In this document: one piece after another, positions 37,221-48,551 of the stretch
Numbering within the stretch: the first letter of the stretch is position 1
How the letters are laid out: each line of letters begins with the position of its first letter
Assembly (NCBI GenBank): GCA_025782575.1
Contig: JALGYY010000047.1
Coordinates: 78,139-142,138, forward strand
DNA from: a bacterium
GTDB lineage: Bacteria; Orphanbacterota; Orphanbacteria; Orphanbacterales; Orphanbacteraceae
DNA length: 64,000 bases
Direction of reading: 5' to 3'
Notes under the pieces: generated by a model
Database searches by the model: none
Seen by the model: only the letters and a program-made list of their open reading frames with translations
What the model was told of the DNA's origin: nothing
Position numbers and translations under genes: made by a program

Positions 37221-38624
37221 ATGCGGCACATGCGAATAAAAGCTTTTGTGGGACTTGTAGCCTGCGTCGGATTGATCGCCGGTTGCTCCCTCGATGAACC
37301 TGCCACGCCGACAGCGAACATGAATCAGCTTACCGAGCGATACGGCGCGCTCGGTAACAGTCTGACAGCCGGATTCATGGGGGGCGCTCTCTTCAATGAC
37401 GGTCAGATGGCCGGGTATCCTTACTTGATCTCCCGTCAGATGGGGATCGAGAAGTTCGAGATGCCCCTTGTCGACCAGCCGGGAATCGGTGCGCCGAACT
37501 CCCTCGGCATTCCCCAGGGAATGTTCTACGTCGATGAGTTTGGAGTGATCACAACAGACAACGTTCTCGATCCCGTCGGGTTGCTTCTGAATTCCCTTCA
37601 TCCTGTCGGGTACGACAATCTGGGAATCCCGGGGGCGACGACCTTCGATCTGGCGAACGCGACCAGCGCCGCCACGAGCCAGTCAGGTGGAAATCTGTTC
37701 TTCGATCTCATCTTGAGAAACTCGGCGCTTCCGCCGTTCAATACGACTCAGCTCGATCAGATGATGGCGCTCGCGCCCGACTATCTCTCGCTCTGGGTCG
37801 GAGCGAACGACGTTCTCGGTGGCGCTGCGGGCGGGAATCCGGTGGCGGGAGTCAATATTACGCCGGGCTCTGTCTGGCCGACTCTTTTTACTCCGATACT
37901 CGACGCGATCGAAATGATCCCTGGCGTTCATGTTGTGCTCGGAAACATTCCGAGTATTCCGTCGGCTCCCTTCTTCACGACCATCCCAGTAGTTGCGGAT
38001 GTGCCGGGAATCGGTTCATTCCGATGGGCCATGGATGAAGACACGGACGATGATCCGGTGATATTCGTTCTGATTACGGCGCCGGTTGCGGACCCGGCTG
38101 AGCAGCCGAATTACATCGCGGAACTCGGCGGAACGAAGTCACTGGGAGGCCAGTACACCCTTACCCAGAGCGAGGTTGATCTCCTCGACGCCACGGTGGA
38201 CGCCATCAACTCCACCATCGCTTCCGAAGCGGCGGCCAGGGGTTGGGGGCTTGCCGATATCCACGCCTTGATGAGTAGTTTGCCTAATGACATGAGTGAT
38301 CCTGCAACATTTGGTAGGCTGAACAGTGTATTTCCGTGGGGCGCGGCGGGCCAGAATGTGTTCAGTGCATTCAGCCTGGACGCGATTCATCCGAGCGAGA
38401 AGGGTTACGCAAGTGTGGCTAACTTCTTCATCGATGCGTTCAACGACACATATGAGATGTCGATTCCGGCGGTCGATGAAGGTGCTGTTACAAACGTGAT
38501 CGGCTTTGCAAACTCGCCCGGTTTTGTGCCCCCTCGTGGCCGGCAGGCCAGTGCGCCGCTTTACAGCGCGGAGGGACGGGATGCATTGATCGGCCTCGTC
38601 GAACTGTTGGGAGCCGATCAATAG
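37221..38624 (+). CDS. SGNH/GDSL hydrolase lipoprotein
   Basis: Lipobox GLIAGCSLD; GALGNSLTAGFMGG (GDSL-like), LSLWVGANDVLGG, DAIHPSEKGYASVA. Confidence 0.87.
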   Translation: MRHMRIKAFVGLVACVGLIAGCSLDEPATPTANMNQLTERYGALGNSLTAGFMGGALFNDGQMAGYPYLISRQMGIEKFEMPLVDQPGIGAPNSLGIPQGMFYVDEFGVITTDNVLDPVGLLLNSLHPVGYDNLGIPGATTFDLANATSAATSQSGGNLFFDLILRNSALPPFNTTQLDQMMALAPDYLSLWVGANDVLGGAAGGNPVAGVNITPGSVWPTLFTPILDAIEMIPGVHVVLGNIPSIPSAPFFTTIPVVADVPGIGSFRWAMDEDTDDDPVIFVLITAPVADPAEQPNYIAELGGTKSLGGQYTLTQSEVDLLDATVDAINSTIASEAAARGWGLADIHALMSSLPNDMSDPATFGRLNSVFPWGAAGQNVFSAFSLDAIHPSEKGYASVANFFIDAFNDTYEMSIPAVDEGAVTNVIGFANSPGFVPPRGRQASAPLYSAEGRDALIGLVELLGADQ

Positions 38625-38658
38625 GCTATCGACAATAGAACGTAATTGAATAATATAT

Positions 38659-38691
38659 AAAGGGCTCCGCGCCGGTTGCGCGGAGCCCTTT
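38659..38691. terminator. Convergent intrinsic terminator, 14-bp perfect stem
   Basis: AAAGGGCTCCGCGC-CGGTT-GCGCGGAGCCCTTT between convergent genes ending at 38624 (+) and 38737 (-). Confidence 0.9.
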
Positions 38692-38736
38692 CGATTCGAT
38701 CCTTCCAGCTGACTCTCTCCAGCACTCCTCCTTAGG

Positions 38737-39780
38737 TTAAGGGTTCGTACTCGCGATCTCAGCTTCCCGCTCCGAAGGCGCCCACGCCCCGGCGATCATT
38801 TCGAGATCGATCTCCGGTTCGTTTTCAGCGTCCGCCAGCGCGGAAACCCGAACATAACTGTCGAATGCCTTCTCGTATGTACTGTCCAGTTCGAAGGCAA
38901 GGGCAAAGGACTCCGCGGCGAGAGCAGCATGTCCAGTTCGCTCAAGCGCCACGGCGAGGTTGTTCTGAAAGACGGCGACTCCGTTGTCGATCGAAACCGC
39001 CTTGGCGAGCGGCGGAAGAGCCTCTTCGAACCGCTCCCCCTCGATGTAGATCAGGCCTAGATTATTCAGAGACCAGGCATCCGTCCCGTTCCAGGTGAGG
39101 GCGTTGTGGTAGGCGTCGATCGCCTCTTCGATCAGGCCGAGACTGTGAGCGGCCCGGCCCTGTACGCGATAGGCGTTGCCGTTGGTCGGGTCGAGCTCGA
39201 TCGCAACGCGAATCGGTTCGAGTGCCTCCTCATACTGCTTCTGCTCGATCCGAACTCGGGCGAGGTTTACCATGCTCTTCAGATGACCGGGGTTGATCGT
39301 GAGCGCATCGCCGAGCGCACCGGCCGCCTCTTCCAACCTGTCAGCCTTCCAGAGCGAGAGCCCCCGCATGTAGTGTCCCCATGCGTTGTCAGGCTTCTGG
39401 GCCGTGTAAGTCGTAAAGAGATCGACAGCGTGTTCGTAGTCGGCTTCAAAAAACGCCGCTTCCGCTTCGGTGTATGTAACGGGTGCAGGCGGACCGCTGA
39501 TTTCAGGCGTCTCGATCTCGGCGGGTTCGATTGCGGCGATCTCGCTCTCCTCCGACGCGACAAGCGTGGCGGGAGGGGCGGCCCTCTCCACGCGGGAGGC
39601 GGCGAGAGCGACAGTCTGCCTGCCACTCAGTGATACCGCCTCACTCGCTTCGTCCGAGTCTCCACCGGTCAGTGCGAGACCGAGAGCGATCAGACCCGCC
39701 ACGCCCACCACACTCACGATCGCCGCTCCCAGAAACCCTCTTTCCCTCTCTCGATTCGATTGCCATTCCATCTTCTGCAT
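38737..39780 (-). CDS. Membrane-anchored TPR protein
   Basis: N-terminal TM (GAAIVSVVGVAGLIALGLAL) and consecutive TPRs (NAWGHYMRGLSLWKADRLEEAAGALGDALTINP...). Confidence 0.87.
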   Translation of the reverse strand: MQKMEWQSNRERERGFLGAAIVSVVGVAGLIALGLALTGGDSDEASEAVSLSGRQTVALAASRVERAAPPATLVASEESEIAAIEPAEIETPEISGPPAPVTYTEAEAAFFEADYEHAVDLFTTYTAQKPDNAWGHYMRGLSLWKADRLEEAAGALGDALTINPGHLKSMVNLARVRIEQKQYEEALEPIRVAIELDPTNGNAYRVQGRAAHSLGLIEEAIDAYHNALTWNGTDAWSLNNLGLIYIEGERFEEALPPLAKAVSIDNGVAVFQNNLAVALERTGHAALAAESFALAFELDSTYEKAFDSYVRVSALADAENEPEIDLEMIAGAWAPSEREAEIASTNP

Positions 39781-40082
39781 GACCTTCTCCTTTCCCTTTC
39801 AGGGGATCGCAACTGCAGGAGTGGTACTGCAAGCACCGGGCCGCAGCGAAGTGTGGGGAGCCGAATCAACGTAATGGAAGGGGCGACGCGAGCTTACGGA
39901 TGATGGCCGGGCGCATCGCTGGAGAGGGCGCCCGACTATCAGGCTTGAATGTGTACCTGCGGACACGAGGGTTTGTGTTCGGCCGGACACGGTAGGTGTG
40001 AGGTTCCCCCGACGTCGCCCCCGGCTTGCCAACCGGTCCGCTTCCTGTCAGTCTGAGCCTGGGACTGTTGGAGGCGGCGACG

Positions 40083-41570
40083 ATGATGAAAGAGAACACA
40101 GAGACATTGGTAGCTAAACTAACACCGATCTTGAACGACCCTTCTTTTCAGGAGCAATTCCCCGGCGTCGATCTCCGAATCGCCCCCTCGATCTCCTTCG
40201 ACAAGAAACCTGCAGGTGAAGAGATCCGGACATTGGCGGAACGATTCAAGGTGCCGGTCCGGCTGATCACCAATGAAACCGAATGGGCTCTTCCGAACGA
40301 CGCGCCTGCGATAGAGGCGCGTGCGGAATCACTGGCTGCAGCCATCGACTCCCTCTGGGGAGAGGTCGAAGCCGCCGCCACCCCGCCTCGCCTGACCATT
40401 CAGGAAATCCCAGGCGCCGTACACGGGGACCGTTACTATCCTCACATCTCCGGACTGCTCCAGAGCGAAAATCATTATCCCGTTTCATACATGAAACCGG
40501 GCGATGGAATCGCGTACACATCTCTCGGCCTCGGTTACGGGAATCGTGCCGGCTTGAAAGCGGTTCGTTTTTCCCCCGCCTATCCTGAGTTGATGCCCGA
40601 CTTCAGCATGCCCCAGGATATCGTCAAGAATTCGCAGCGAATGTTTTTCGGGGTCAACCTGTCAGAGGGCCACTCTCCAGCCACCGCCGCCGGTCCCTCC
40701 GAGTACACCCTCGAAGAGGCGTTCCAGGACGGCACGCTCGCGCCTGTGGGAGGCGTCTATTCAATCGAGAATCAGATGGTCTACCCCGGTGTCTATCGAA
40801 AGGGTGTCAAGGTCGTGACGTTCGCTTCAGTTTTGCGAGGGGGCGATTTTCCTCTCCCCGGAATACTGAAGGGATTGCTGCAGAAGGCGAGGGAAGCAGG
40901 TCTCCCTCCACTCTCAATCGAGTTTTCAGTCATGCTGAAGGAGAGGGGCGACAAAGAGGGAATGCACCGGTTTGTAATCGAGCAGGTCAATTGCCAGCGT
41001 GCGGCGCCGCCGAAATCGGAAGGACCCGATCTCGCCGACCTCCCGGCACTCGGTCCCCGATCGATCTGCACATCTGTCGGCACTCTCGGCGATGGCTCAT
41101 TCCCGAATGTGCGTGACATACTGTGTGTCTGCCCCGACCGGCTCGATCGATCGATGACCCGCGAGATTGCAGATGAAGTGGGCGCGTTCAACGAGCGGCT
41201 TCTCGAAAGTAAGCGCCCCTTCGTGCTGATCGGTTCCGGCCGGTGGGGAACGAGTGACAAGTATCTCGGTATTCCCGTCAACTGGCATCAGATCTCGGGT
41301 GCGTGCATCCAGGTCGAGGCGGGCCTGGATGATTTCAATGTGGACAGTTCCAGAGGAACCCACTTCTTTCGGGAGCTTACTTTTCACCGGATCGGGACGA
41401 TGCACATCAGTCTGGAGAGGGAGGGAGACGAGGTCGACTGGGATTGGCTGCAAAGCAGACCGGTTGAATCAGAAGGGAAGTTCGTCCGTCATCTCATGTT
41501 CAAGATGCCGCTTTCGATCCGAATCGACGGCCTCACCGGCCGGGGAGCGATCCTGAAACCGGTCGACTGA
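40083..41570 (+). CDS. Stand-alone homologue of the C-terminal part of large PEP/pyruvate-binding-domain (PPDK-N-related) proteins
   Basis: DGIAYTSLGLGYGNRAGLKAVRFSPAYPELMPDFSMPQDIVKNSQRMFFGVNL and VLIGSGRWGTSDKYLGIPVNWHQISGACIQVEAGLDDFNVDSSRGTHFFRELT; ATG after GGAGG. Confidence 0.62.
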   Translation: MMKENTETLVAKLTPILNDPSFQEQFPGVDLRIAPSISFDKKPAGEEIRTLAERFKVPVRLITNETEWALPNDAPAIEARAESLAAAIDSLWGEVEAAATPPRLTIQEIPGAVHGDRYYPHISGLLQSENHYPVSYMKPGDGIAYTSLGLGYGNRAGLKAVRFSPAYPELMPDFSMPQDIVKNSQRMFFGVNLSEGHSPATAAGPSEYTLEEAFQDGTLAPVGGVYSIENQMVYPGVYRKGVKVVTFASVLRGGDFPLPGILKGLLQKAREAGLPPLSIEFSVMLKERGDKEGMHRFVIEQVNCQRAAPPKSEGPDLADLPALGPRSICTSVGTLGDGSFPNVRDILCVCPDRLDRSMTREIADEVGAFNERLLESKRPFVLIGSGRWGTSDKYLGIPVNWHQISGACIQVEAGLDDFNVDSSRGTHFFRELTFHRIGTMHISLEREGDEVDWDWLQSRPVESEGKFVRHLMFKMPLSIRIDGLTGRGAILKPVD

Positions 41571-41624
41571 CCAGGGCCGCCGCCCTCACCAATTTCGCCC
41601 CTCTGATCCAGGCTCACCGCCTCG

Positions 41625-41662
41625 CAACAAAAAACGGTGGAGCGACTTTCATCGCCCCACCG
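41625..41662 (-). terminator. Intrinsic terminator of gdhA (minus strand)
   Basis: CGGTGGAGCGA...TCGCCCCACCG stem (one wobble); read on the minus strand it is followed by TTTTTTGTTG. Confidence 0.82.
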
Positions 41663-41702
41663 CTGAAACTGGAATCGCTTGATTCCTTATTTCCGAACTG
41701 AT

Positions 41703-43082
<1,380 letters not shown>

Positions 43083-43265
43083 CTATACCTGCGGACGTAT
43101 TGCTTATTGCCTAGTGCCACATGCCTAGCGCAATCCAACGGATAAGGTCGATAATTCTACCCTAATCGGCTAGGAAAATCGTACTTTCCGAGGCTAAAAA
43201 GAGCCTATTTCTGCGCATTTCAGAGGGGATCGGCTCCCGAGGGGAGGAGGGGGCGGGAATTTCGA

Positions 43266-44633
43266 TCAGTTTCCCCTTCGGGGACGCTTGATTCCATGGC
43301 GTTTCATGATTTTCAGAAGGCTCGAATGGTCAGCAAGGCCGAGATTCGCGGCCGTTTTCGTAATGTGCCAGTCGTTCCGGTCGAGCGCCTTGAGGACGAT
43401 TTCCCTCTCCGCCGCTCCTCTAAGGGCTGAAAGTGTGCCCGGGGCAGGGGCATTTCTCCCCCCCGTGCCTGTGGAGAGAACCTCGACCGGCACATCACCA
43501 GCTTCGATCACTTTCCCCTCGGATGCGATCATCATCCTTTCGATCATATTCCGGAGCTCCCGGACGTTGTTCCGCCGCCAGTCATATCGCTCGAGAAGCT
43601 TGATCGCCTCTGGCTCGATTTCCTTCCGCGCCATGCCCATCCGTTTGCTCAGTGTTGCCAGAAAATGGGCCGCGAGCAACGGCACGTCCGAAAGGCGCTC
43701 CCGTAAAGAGGGGACGGGGAGTGCGTGGACGTTCAGGCGATAGTAGAGATCCTGCCGGAAGCGGCCCCCCTCGATCTCCACGGATAAGTCTCTGTTTGTC
43801 GCGGCCACGACTCGCGTATCGATCCGGATGGGTTGTTTCCCGCCAAGCCGCATAACGGTATCCTGCTCGAGCACGCGGAGGAGCTTGGCCTGAGCGGCAG
43901 GAGGGAGCTCGCCGATTTCATCCAGAAAAAGTGTGCCCCCTGTCGCGCTCTCGAACGCCCCCCGCCGGATCCTGTCGGCTCCCGTAAACGCCCCTTTCTC
44001 GTGCCCGAAAAGCTCGCTTTCCACAAGACTCTCCGGCAGGGCGGCACTGTTCACGGCCAGGAAAATCCCTTTCCTGCCACTCAGCCTGTGTAGTTCACGT
44101 GCGACCAGTTCTTTGCCGCTTCCACTCTCTCCGGTAATCAGGACAGTACTCGGAACGGGGGCGACCTTCTCGATCGATCGCCTGAGGGCGACCATGATCC
44201 GGCTCTTCCCGAGCAGGGTAGTCGAGCCTCCCAGTTGATCGCGGAGTTCCTCCACCTCGTGGACGAGCCGGCTTTTTTCGAGGGCGTTCTCGACTTCTCG
44301 GACGACCCGCTCGATCGGCTCGGCCTTATCGATAAAGCTGTACGCACCCAGTTTGACAGCCCGGACGCAGCGCTCGTAGTTACCTGTACCTGTATAGACG
44401 ATCACCGGGATTTCGATTCTTCTCTCTTCGAGAGTTTTGAGCACCTCGAAGCCGTCCACCCCGGGCATTTCGAGATCGAGAATCATGCAATCGACGATTT
44501 CCTTTTCCAGAAAGGCAATCGCCTCACCTCCGCCGGAAACGGCGACCGCCTCGTGGCCGCCAAGGCGATGCAGATCGTACGCGTACTGTTCACTGAGCGC
44601 CGGCACGTCTTCGACAATGAGTATGCGCGCCAT
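43266..44633 (-). CDS. Sigma54-dependent response regulator (NtrC family)
   Basis: Receiver domain, GESGSGKELVARELH Walker A, ELFGHEKGAFTGA, C-terminal Fis-type HTH. Confidence 0.95.
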   Translation of the reverse strand: MARILIVEDVPALSEQYAYDLHRLGGHEAVAVSGGGEAIAFLEKEIVDCMILDLEMPGVDGFEVLKTLEERRIEIPVIVYTGTGNYERCVRAVKLGAYSFIDKAEPIERVVREVENALEKSRLVHEVEELRDQLGGSTTLLGKSRIMVALRRSIEKVAPVPSTVLITGESGSGKELVARELHRLSGRKGIFLAVNSAALPESLVESELFGHEKGAFTGADRIRRGAFESATGGTLFLDEIGELPPAAQAKLLRVLEQDTVMRLGGKQPIRIDTRVVAATNRDLSVEIEGGRFRQDLYYRLNVHALPVPSLRERLSDVPLLAAHFLATLSKRMGMARKEIEPEAIKLLERYDWRRNNVRELRNMIERMMIASEGKVIEAGDVPVEVLSTGTGGRNAPAPGTLSALRGAAEREIVLKALDRNDWHITKTAANLGLADHSSLLKIMKRHGIKRPRRGN

Positions 44634-44634
44634 A

Positions 44635-46374
44635 TCAGCAAGACCCTCCCCGGCTGTCCGTCCCGGTTGCCGCCGCGGGAAATCTGATGAGAAACCGCGT
44701 TCCCCTGCCCGGTTCGCTTCGCATTTTAATTGACCCTTCGAAGTCGGTCACCAGTCTCTTTACGATCGAGAGGCCGAGTCCCGAACCATTCTTTTTGCTG
44801 GAATAGAAGTGCTCGAATATCATATCCGCATTGGCGGGCTCGATGCCGCACCCGTCATCGCTCACCTCCAGTTCGATCACAGGTTGACTGCCGATTTGTG
44901 AAACGAGCCGCGTGGTCACGGTGATCGTACCTCCTTCCGGGCCGAAACTCTCACGGGCATTTCTGAGAAGATTGTCCAGGATGCGCCGCAATCCGACCGG
45001 GTCGGCAAGGACGAGAAGAGGAGAAACAGCTAGCTTGCAATCGATACGAACCGGGAGATCCGCAGCAGACGGGACGGCCTGCCGAATGATCTCTCCCAGG
45101 TCGCAGATCGTCTTTCCGGGAGGGGTGGCGATCCTGGAATAATTTGTTGAGAGAGTTTCGAGATAGTCGAGGCTCGACTCGATCGTGCCGACTCGATCAC
45201 TGAAAACCCGGGGGAGCTCGCTCGGTTCGGTGCGGGAGAGCTGGCTCAGATGGCGGATCACATTCTTGATCGGGGTCAGGCCGTTTCGCAGATCGTGGTT
45301 GATCTGACGCGCGATCTCGCCGAGCGTCGCCAGACGTTCCGTTTCGCGAAGCCGCGCTGCGCTCCCCCGAAGCCGTGACGTCATCTCTCCGAGCAGACGG
45401 CTCAGCGTTCCCACTTCATCACTTCGATTCATGGGGAACCGGACATCCAGCCGATCGAGATCGACATCGGATGCGCGGGCGGCGAGGGTACGGATCGGTT
45501 TGCTGACTCGAGCCGCCAGCCAGGCGGACAGAAAAATCGAACCAAGCGCCGCTGCTCCCAGGAGAAGCGAAAGTCGGAGACGAAGATGGGAGAGCAGCTG
45601 TTCCAGAGGGGCCCGGGGGTGCGTCACGATCAGCATGGCATCGACCAGATGATAGGCGCTCTTCCCATTGTCAACGACCAGGGGAATAGTCCAGTCTCTC
45701 CGAAAGTCGTTGCTCTCCTCGCTCGTGGCGCCCGGTCCTCGGGAGGCGGAAGAGAGAGTCTTCTCACCTGCCAGGAGTACGATTTCACCGCTGCTTTTAG
45801 ATGCCATCCGGGTAAGCAACTCTTCGTTCAAAGCGAAACCGCCCACAAGGTCGATCGAGTGACCTGAAAGGTCCGTCGTAATACTTCCCGCGAGTACCAG
45901 AAAGCGGTCGCCGGGGACCCGGGCCCATGTGAGCGCGGATCGATGATAAGGAGATTGCGCGAGAAGCTGGGGGAGTGCCGGTTCCATTCTGTCAAACTCA
46001 TTCCTGTAGTGACCTGAGCTGATAATCCGTCCCTCTTCATCCTGCACCTGGAGCATGTCGAGCCCGGTGAGCGCCAGCGCCCCTTCCGCGTAATCCAGAA
46101 GATAGTTTCGCTCATCCGCGACCTCGTCGAAAGCGGCGAGCCGAAATCGGGTATCCGCTCGAAGCTCCCCGGCGAGTGCCTCAAGCCGGCTGTAAGTTGT
46201 CCTGATTCGGGTGAGCAACTCGTTTTCCATTCTTGCGGCAAGCTCATCCACCCGCTCTTCATATTGAACGGTCAATCGGCCTGACATGTCTCGATAAAGC
46301 GCCCACCCGAGAAGGGCGAGCGGTAAAAGAACGACGAAGAGGGACGTGACAAGAAGTCGGGTTCGAAGATTCAT
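44635..46374 (-). CDS. Membrane sensor histidine kinase with HAMP-like region
   Basis: Two TM segments around a periplasmic sensor, RVSKPIRTLAARASDVDLDRLDVRFP, EIARQINHDLRNGLTPIKNVIRHLSQ, NLLRNARESFGPEGG, SKKNGSGLGLSIVKRLV. Confidence 0.93.
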   Translation of the reverse strand: MNLRTRLLVTSLFVVLLPLALLGWALYRDMSGRLTVQYEERVDELAARMENELLTRIRTTYSRLEALAGELRADTRFRLAAFDEVADERNYLLDYAEGALALTGLDMLQVQDEEGRIISSGHYRNEFDRMEPALPQLLAQSPYHRSALTWARVPGDRFLVLAGSITTDLSGHSIDLVGGFALNEELLTRMASKSSGEIVLLAGEKTLSSASRGPGATSEESNDFRRDWTIPLVVDNGKSAYHLVDAMLIVTHPRAPLEQLLSHLRLRLSLLLGAAALGSIFLSAWLAARVSKPIRTLAARASDVDLDRLDVRFPMNRSDEVGTLSRLLGEMTSRLRGSAARLRETERLATLGEIARQINHDLRNGLTPIKNVIRHLSQLSRTEPSELPRVFSDRVGTIESSLDYLETLSTNYSRIATPPGKTICDLGEIIRQAVPSAADLPVRIDCKLAVSPLLVLADPVGLRRILDNLLRNARESFGPEGGTITVTTRLVSQIGSQPVIELEVSDDGCGIEPANADMIFEHFYSSKKNGSGLGLSIVKRLVTDFEGSIKMRSEPGRGTRFLIRFPAAATGTDSRGGSC

Positions 46375-47861
46375 GGCGAGGGAGCGTCCTTTCGCCAGCC
46401 GGAATGTACGAGGCGGATCACACCATGATAATCGATCGTGATCCCCGTCAGTCCTCTGCGAGAGACCATGTGGGGCCGCGTGGTGTAGAGAGGTGTGATG
46501 AGCTCGATCGCGATCTGTTGCGAGGGGGTAGCTTGCGGCATTTTGCTGCTGGGGGGCTCTCTGTCGCGGACAAGCCAGGGAGACTGCCGGAGCAGCGCGT
46601 TCAGGCGGCGGCTCTCCCCTATTTTTTCGCGGCGAACCGGTACGACATGGGCGAGCGGACCTCCCCGAGAGGTGGCGATTGAATCAACAGGGCCGATCGA
46701 ATCGAGGGCGCTGATTTTCCACGATAACCTCTCGGCGATCCGCCGCGCTTCGTCGTCAAACAGTGGATAGGCAATCTTCCCCAGCGTTTCCATGGGAGGG
46801 GGGTAGGGGTGTTGCCCTGGAAGATCCAACCGAGTCTGGATCGGATCGCCTGTGCCGGGCGGATAGAGGGAGGTCAGCTCTTCCGCATCTGTATTCGCCA
46901 CGTCTCTCACGAGACCGCATTGCAGTTCAGGATCAGCCGATAGGGCGGCGACAGATTTAGTACGGTCGACGGCGACCAGATAGTAGTCGAGATCGAAAGG
47001 AAGGGGCTGGTCGGTGAAATCGCTCGACCGTTCAGCATACTGAAACACATCGCGCTCGCGGGTGATCAGGAGATCGATGTCAGGCGGGAGCAGGGCCGGC
47101 TCAGCCTCATCCTGAATGGAACGAAAATCGAAGACCAGAGAACCGGCGAGGTCTTTTCCAAGCGGATGTTTTCGATTGGGAATACAAACCAGTTTGCCGT
47201 GTCGGACGTGGCTTCCCGGTTCGATCATCCAGGCTCCCGTACCGATCGGGTATTCCGATTTCGGAGTTGCAGACGGTTTCATATCGTTACCGGCGATCCC
47301 GAACGAAGGATGGGAAAGCAAGTAGAGTAGTTCTGGATCGCCCACTTCCAAGCGGATCTCGACCGTTCGATCGCTGATTCCCCGAATCTGATCACGCCCG
47401 AGCCAGTGACGGGGTTTCATTGACCAGGGGTTCTCTGAGGCGTGCCAGTATGCGTTGATAAGTCGCGGTTCGACCGGCTCGCCGTCCCAGAAGACCGCAC
47501 CTTCCCGCAGCTTGAAAGTCCATGTTTTCCAGTCGTCGGAGACGGTCCAGCTTTCGGCGAGCCCTGGTTCTATTCTGCCCAGGCAATCAACTGTGACGAG
47601 GGTTTCGTAGAGGGTGCCGAACAGCAGGCGCTCGGAGTCGTTCAGCGGTGATGGCGCGTCCATGGCCCACACTCGATCGGTCATGGCGATCCGAACAGGC
47701 CGCACACCGCCGGCCGGCTCTCCTGCGAGGAGCAGGCAAGGCTCGTCACTTCCCGCTCGGAATCCTGTCTCGCGGGTCCCATGACCGGCACACCCGATCA
47801 TCACGATCGGGCCGCCGAAGAGCATCAATCCGATGATCTGTCCTATCCATCTCACTGTCAT
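46371..47861 (-). CDS. ABC-type oligopeptide/nickel-family solute-binding lipoprotein
   Basis: Start MTVRWIGQ with lipobox PIVMIGCAG; LLFGTLYETLVTVDCLGRIEPGLAESWTVSDDWKTWTFKLREGAVFWDGEPV; overlaps the kinase start. Confidence 0.87.
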   Translation of the reverse strand: MTVRWIGQIIGLMLFGGPIVMIGCAGHGTRETGFRAGSDEPCLLLAGEPAGGVRPVRIAMTDRVWAMDAPSPLNDSERLLFGTLYETLVTVDCLGRIEPGLAESWTVSDDWKTWTFKLREGAVFWDGEPVEPRLINAYWHASENPWSMKPRHWLGRDQIRGISDRTVEIRLEVGDPELLYLLSHPSFGIAGNDMKPSATPKSEYPIGTGAWMIEPGSHVRHGKLVCIPNRKHPLGKDLAGSLVFDFRSIQDEAEPALLPPDIDLLITRERDVFQYAERSSDFTDQPLPFDLDYYLVAVDRTKSVAALSADPELQCGLVRDVANTDAEELTSLYPPGTGDPIQTRLDLPGQHPYPPPMETLGKIAYPLFDDEARRIAERLSWKISALDSIGPVDSIATSRGGPLAHVVPVRREKIGESRRLNALLRQSPWLVRDREPPSSKMPQATPSQQIAIELITPLYTTRPHMVSRRGLTGITIDYHGVIRLVHSGWRKDAPSP

Positions 47862-47957
47862 AACTCCGAGCCTACTGATTTTCACACCTGTCGTCGAGGT
47901 AGGGGTTCGCCCTTTCGGGATGATCATGTAGAATCGGTCCCTGAGAGGACGTCAGAC

Positions 47958-48551
47958 TTGAATCTTTCACACGCGGAAATTTACTTCGATTCGCAGGCTG
48001 CGATCTACAACGCGACCCGGCGTCACTTCCTCAGGGGTCGGGAGAGTGCAACGGCACTTCTCGGCGTCGAACCGGGCGACCGGGTGGCCGACTTCGCGTG
48101 CGGAACCGGACTCAACTTCGATTGGTTTTATCGGGCGGGTGCTTCGGAAGTGATCGGCATCGATGCCTCGAGTCGCATGTTGGATCGTGCCAAACGGCGC
48201 TACCCGGACGCCCATGTTCTTCAGGGAGACATCGTGACGTGCTCGATCGAGGGGGAAGTACAGAAGGTGTTCTGCTCCTACGCTCTTTCACTGATCGATG
48301 ACTGGGAGAAGGCGATCGAGAACATGGTGCGGTCACTCAGCCGGGATGGGAGATTGGCGATTCTCGATTTCGGGCCGATGCGTGGTGCCTTACGGTTTTC
48401 CGACCCCCTCTTCCGATGGTGGATCGGCATTCACGGCGCCGATCCCGACCGGGGCTACCGCGCGGTTCTGGAAAGGTTCTTTCGTTCTGTCGAAGTCCAT
48501 CTTCCCAAGCATGGCTTTGCTGTGACTCTCATCGGCGACGGACTCCTCTAG
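47958..48551 (+). CDS. Class I SAM-dependent methyltransferase
   Basis: TTG start; DRVADFACGTGLNFDWFYRAGASEVIGIDASSRMLDRAKRRYPDAHVLQGDI. Confidence 0.88.
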   Translation: MNLSHAEIYFDSQAAIYNATRRHFLRGRESATALLGVEPGDRVADFACGTGLNFDWFYRAGASEVIGIDASSRMLDRAKRRYPDAHVLQGDIVTCSIEGEVQKVFCSYALSLIDDWEKAIENMVRSLSRDGRLAILDFGPMRGALRFSDPLFRWWIGIHGADPDRGYRAVLERFFRSVEVHLPKHGFAVTLIGDGLL

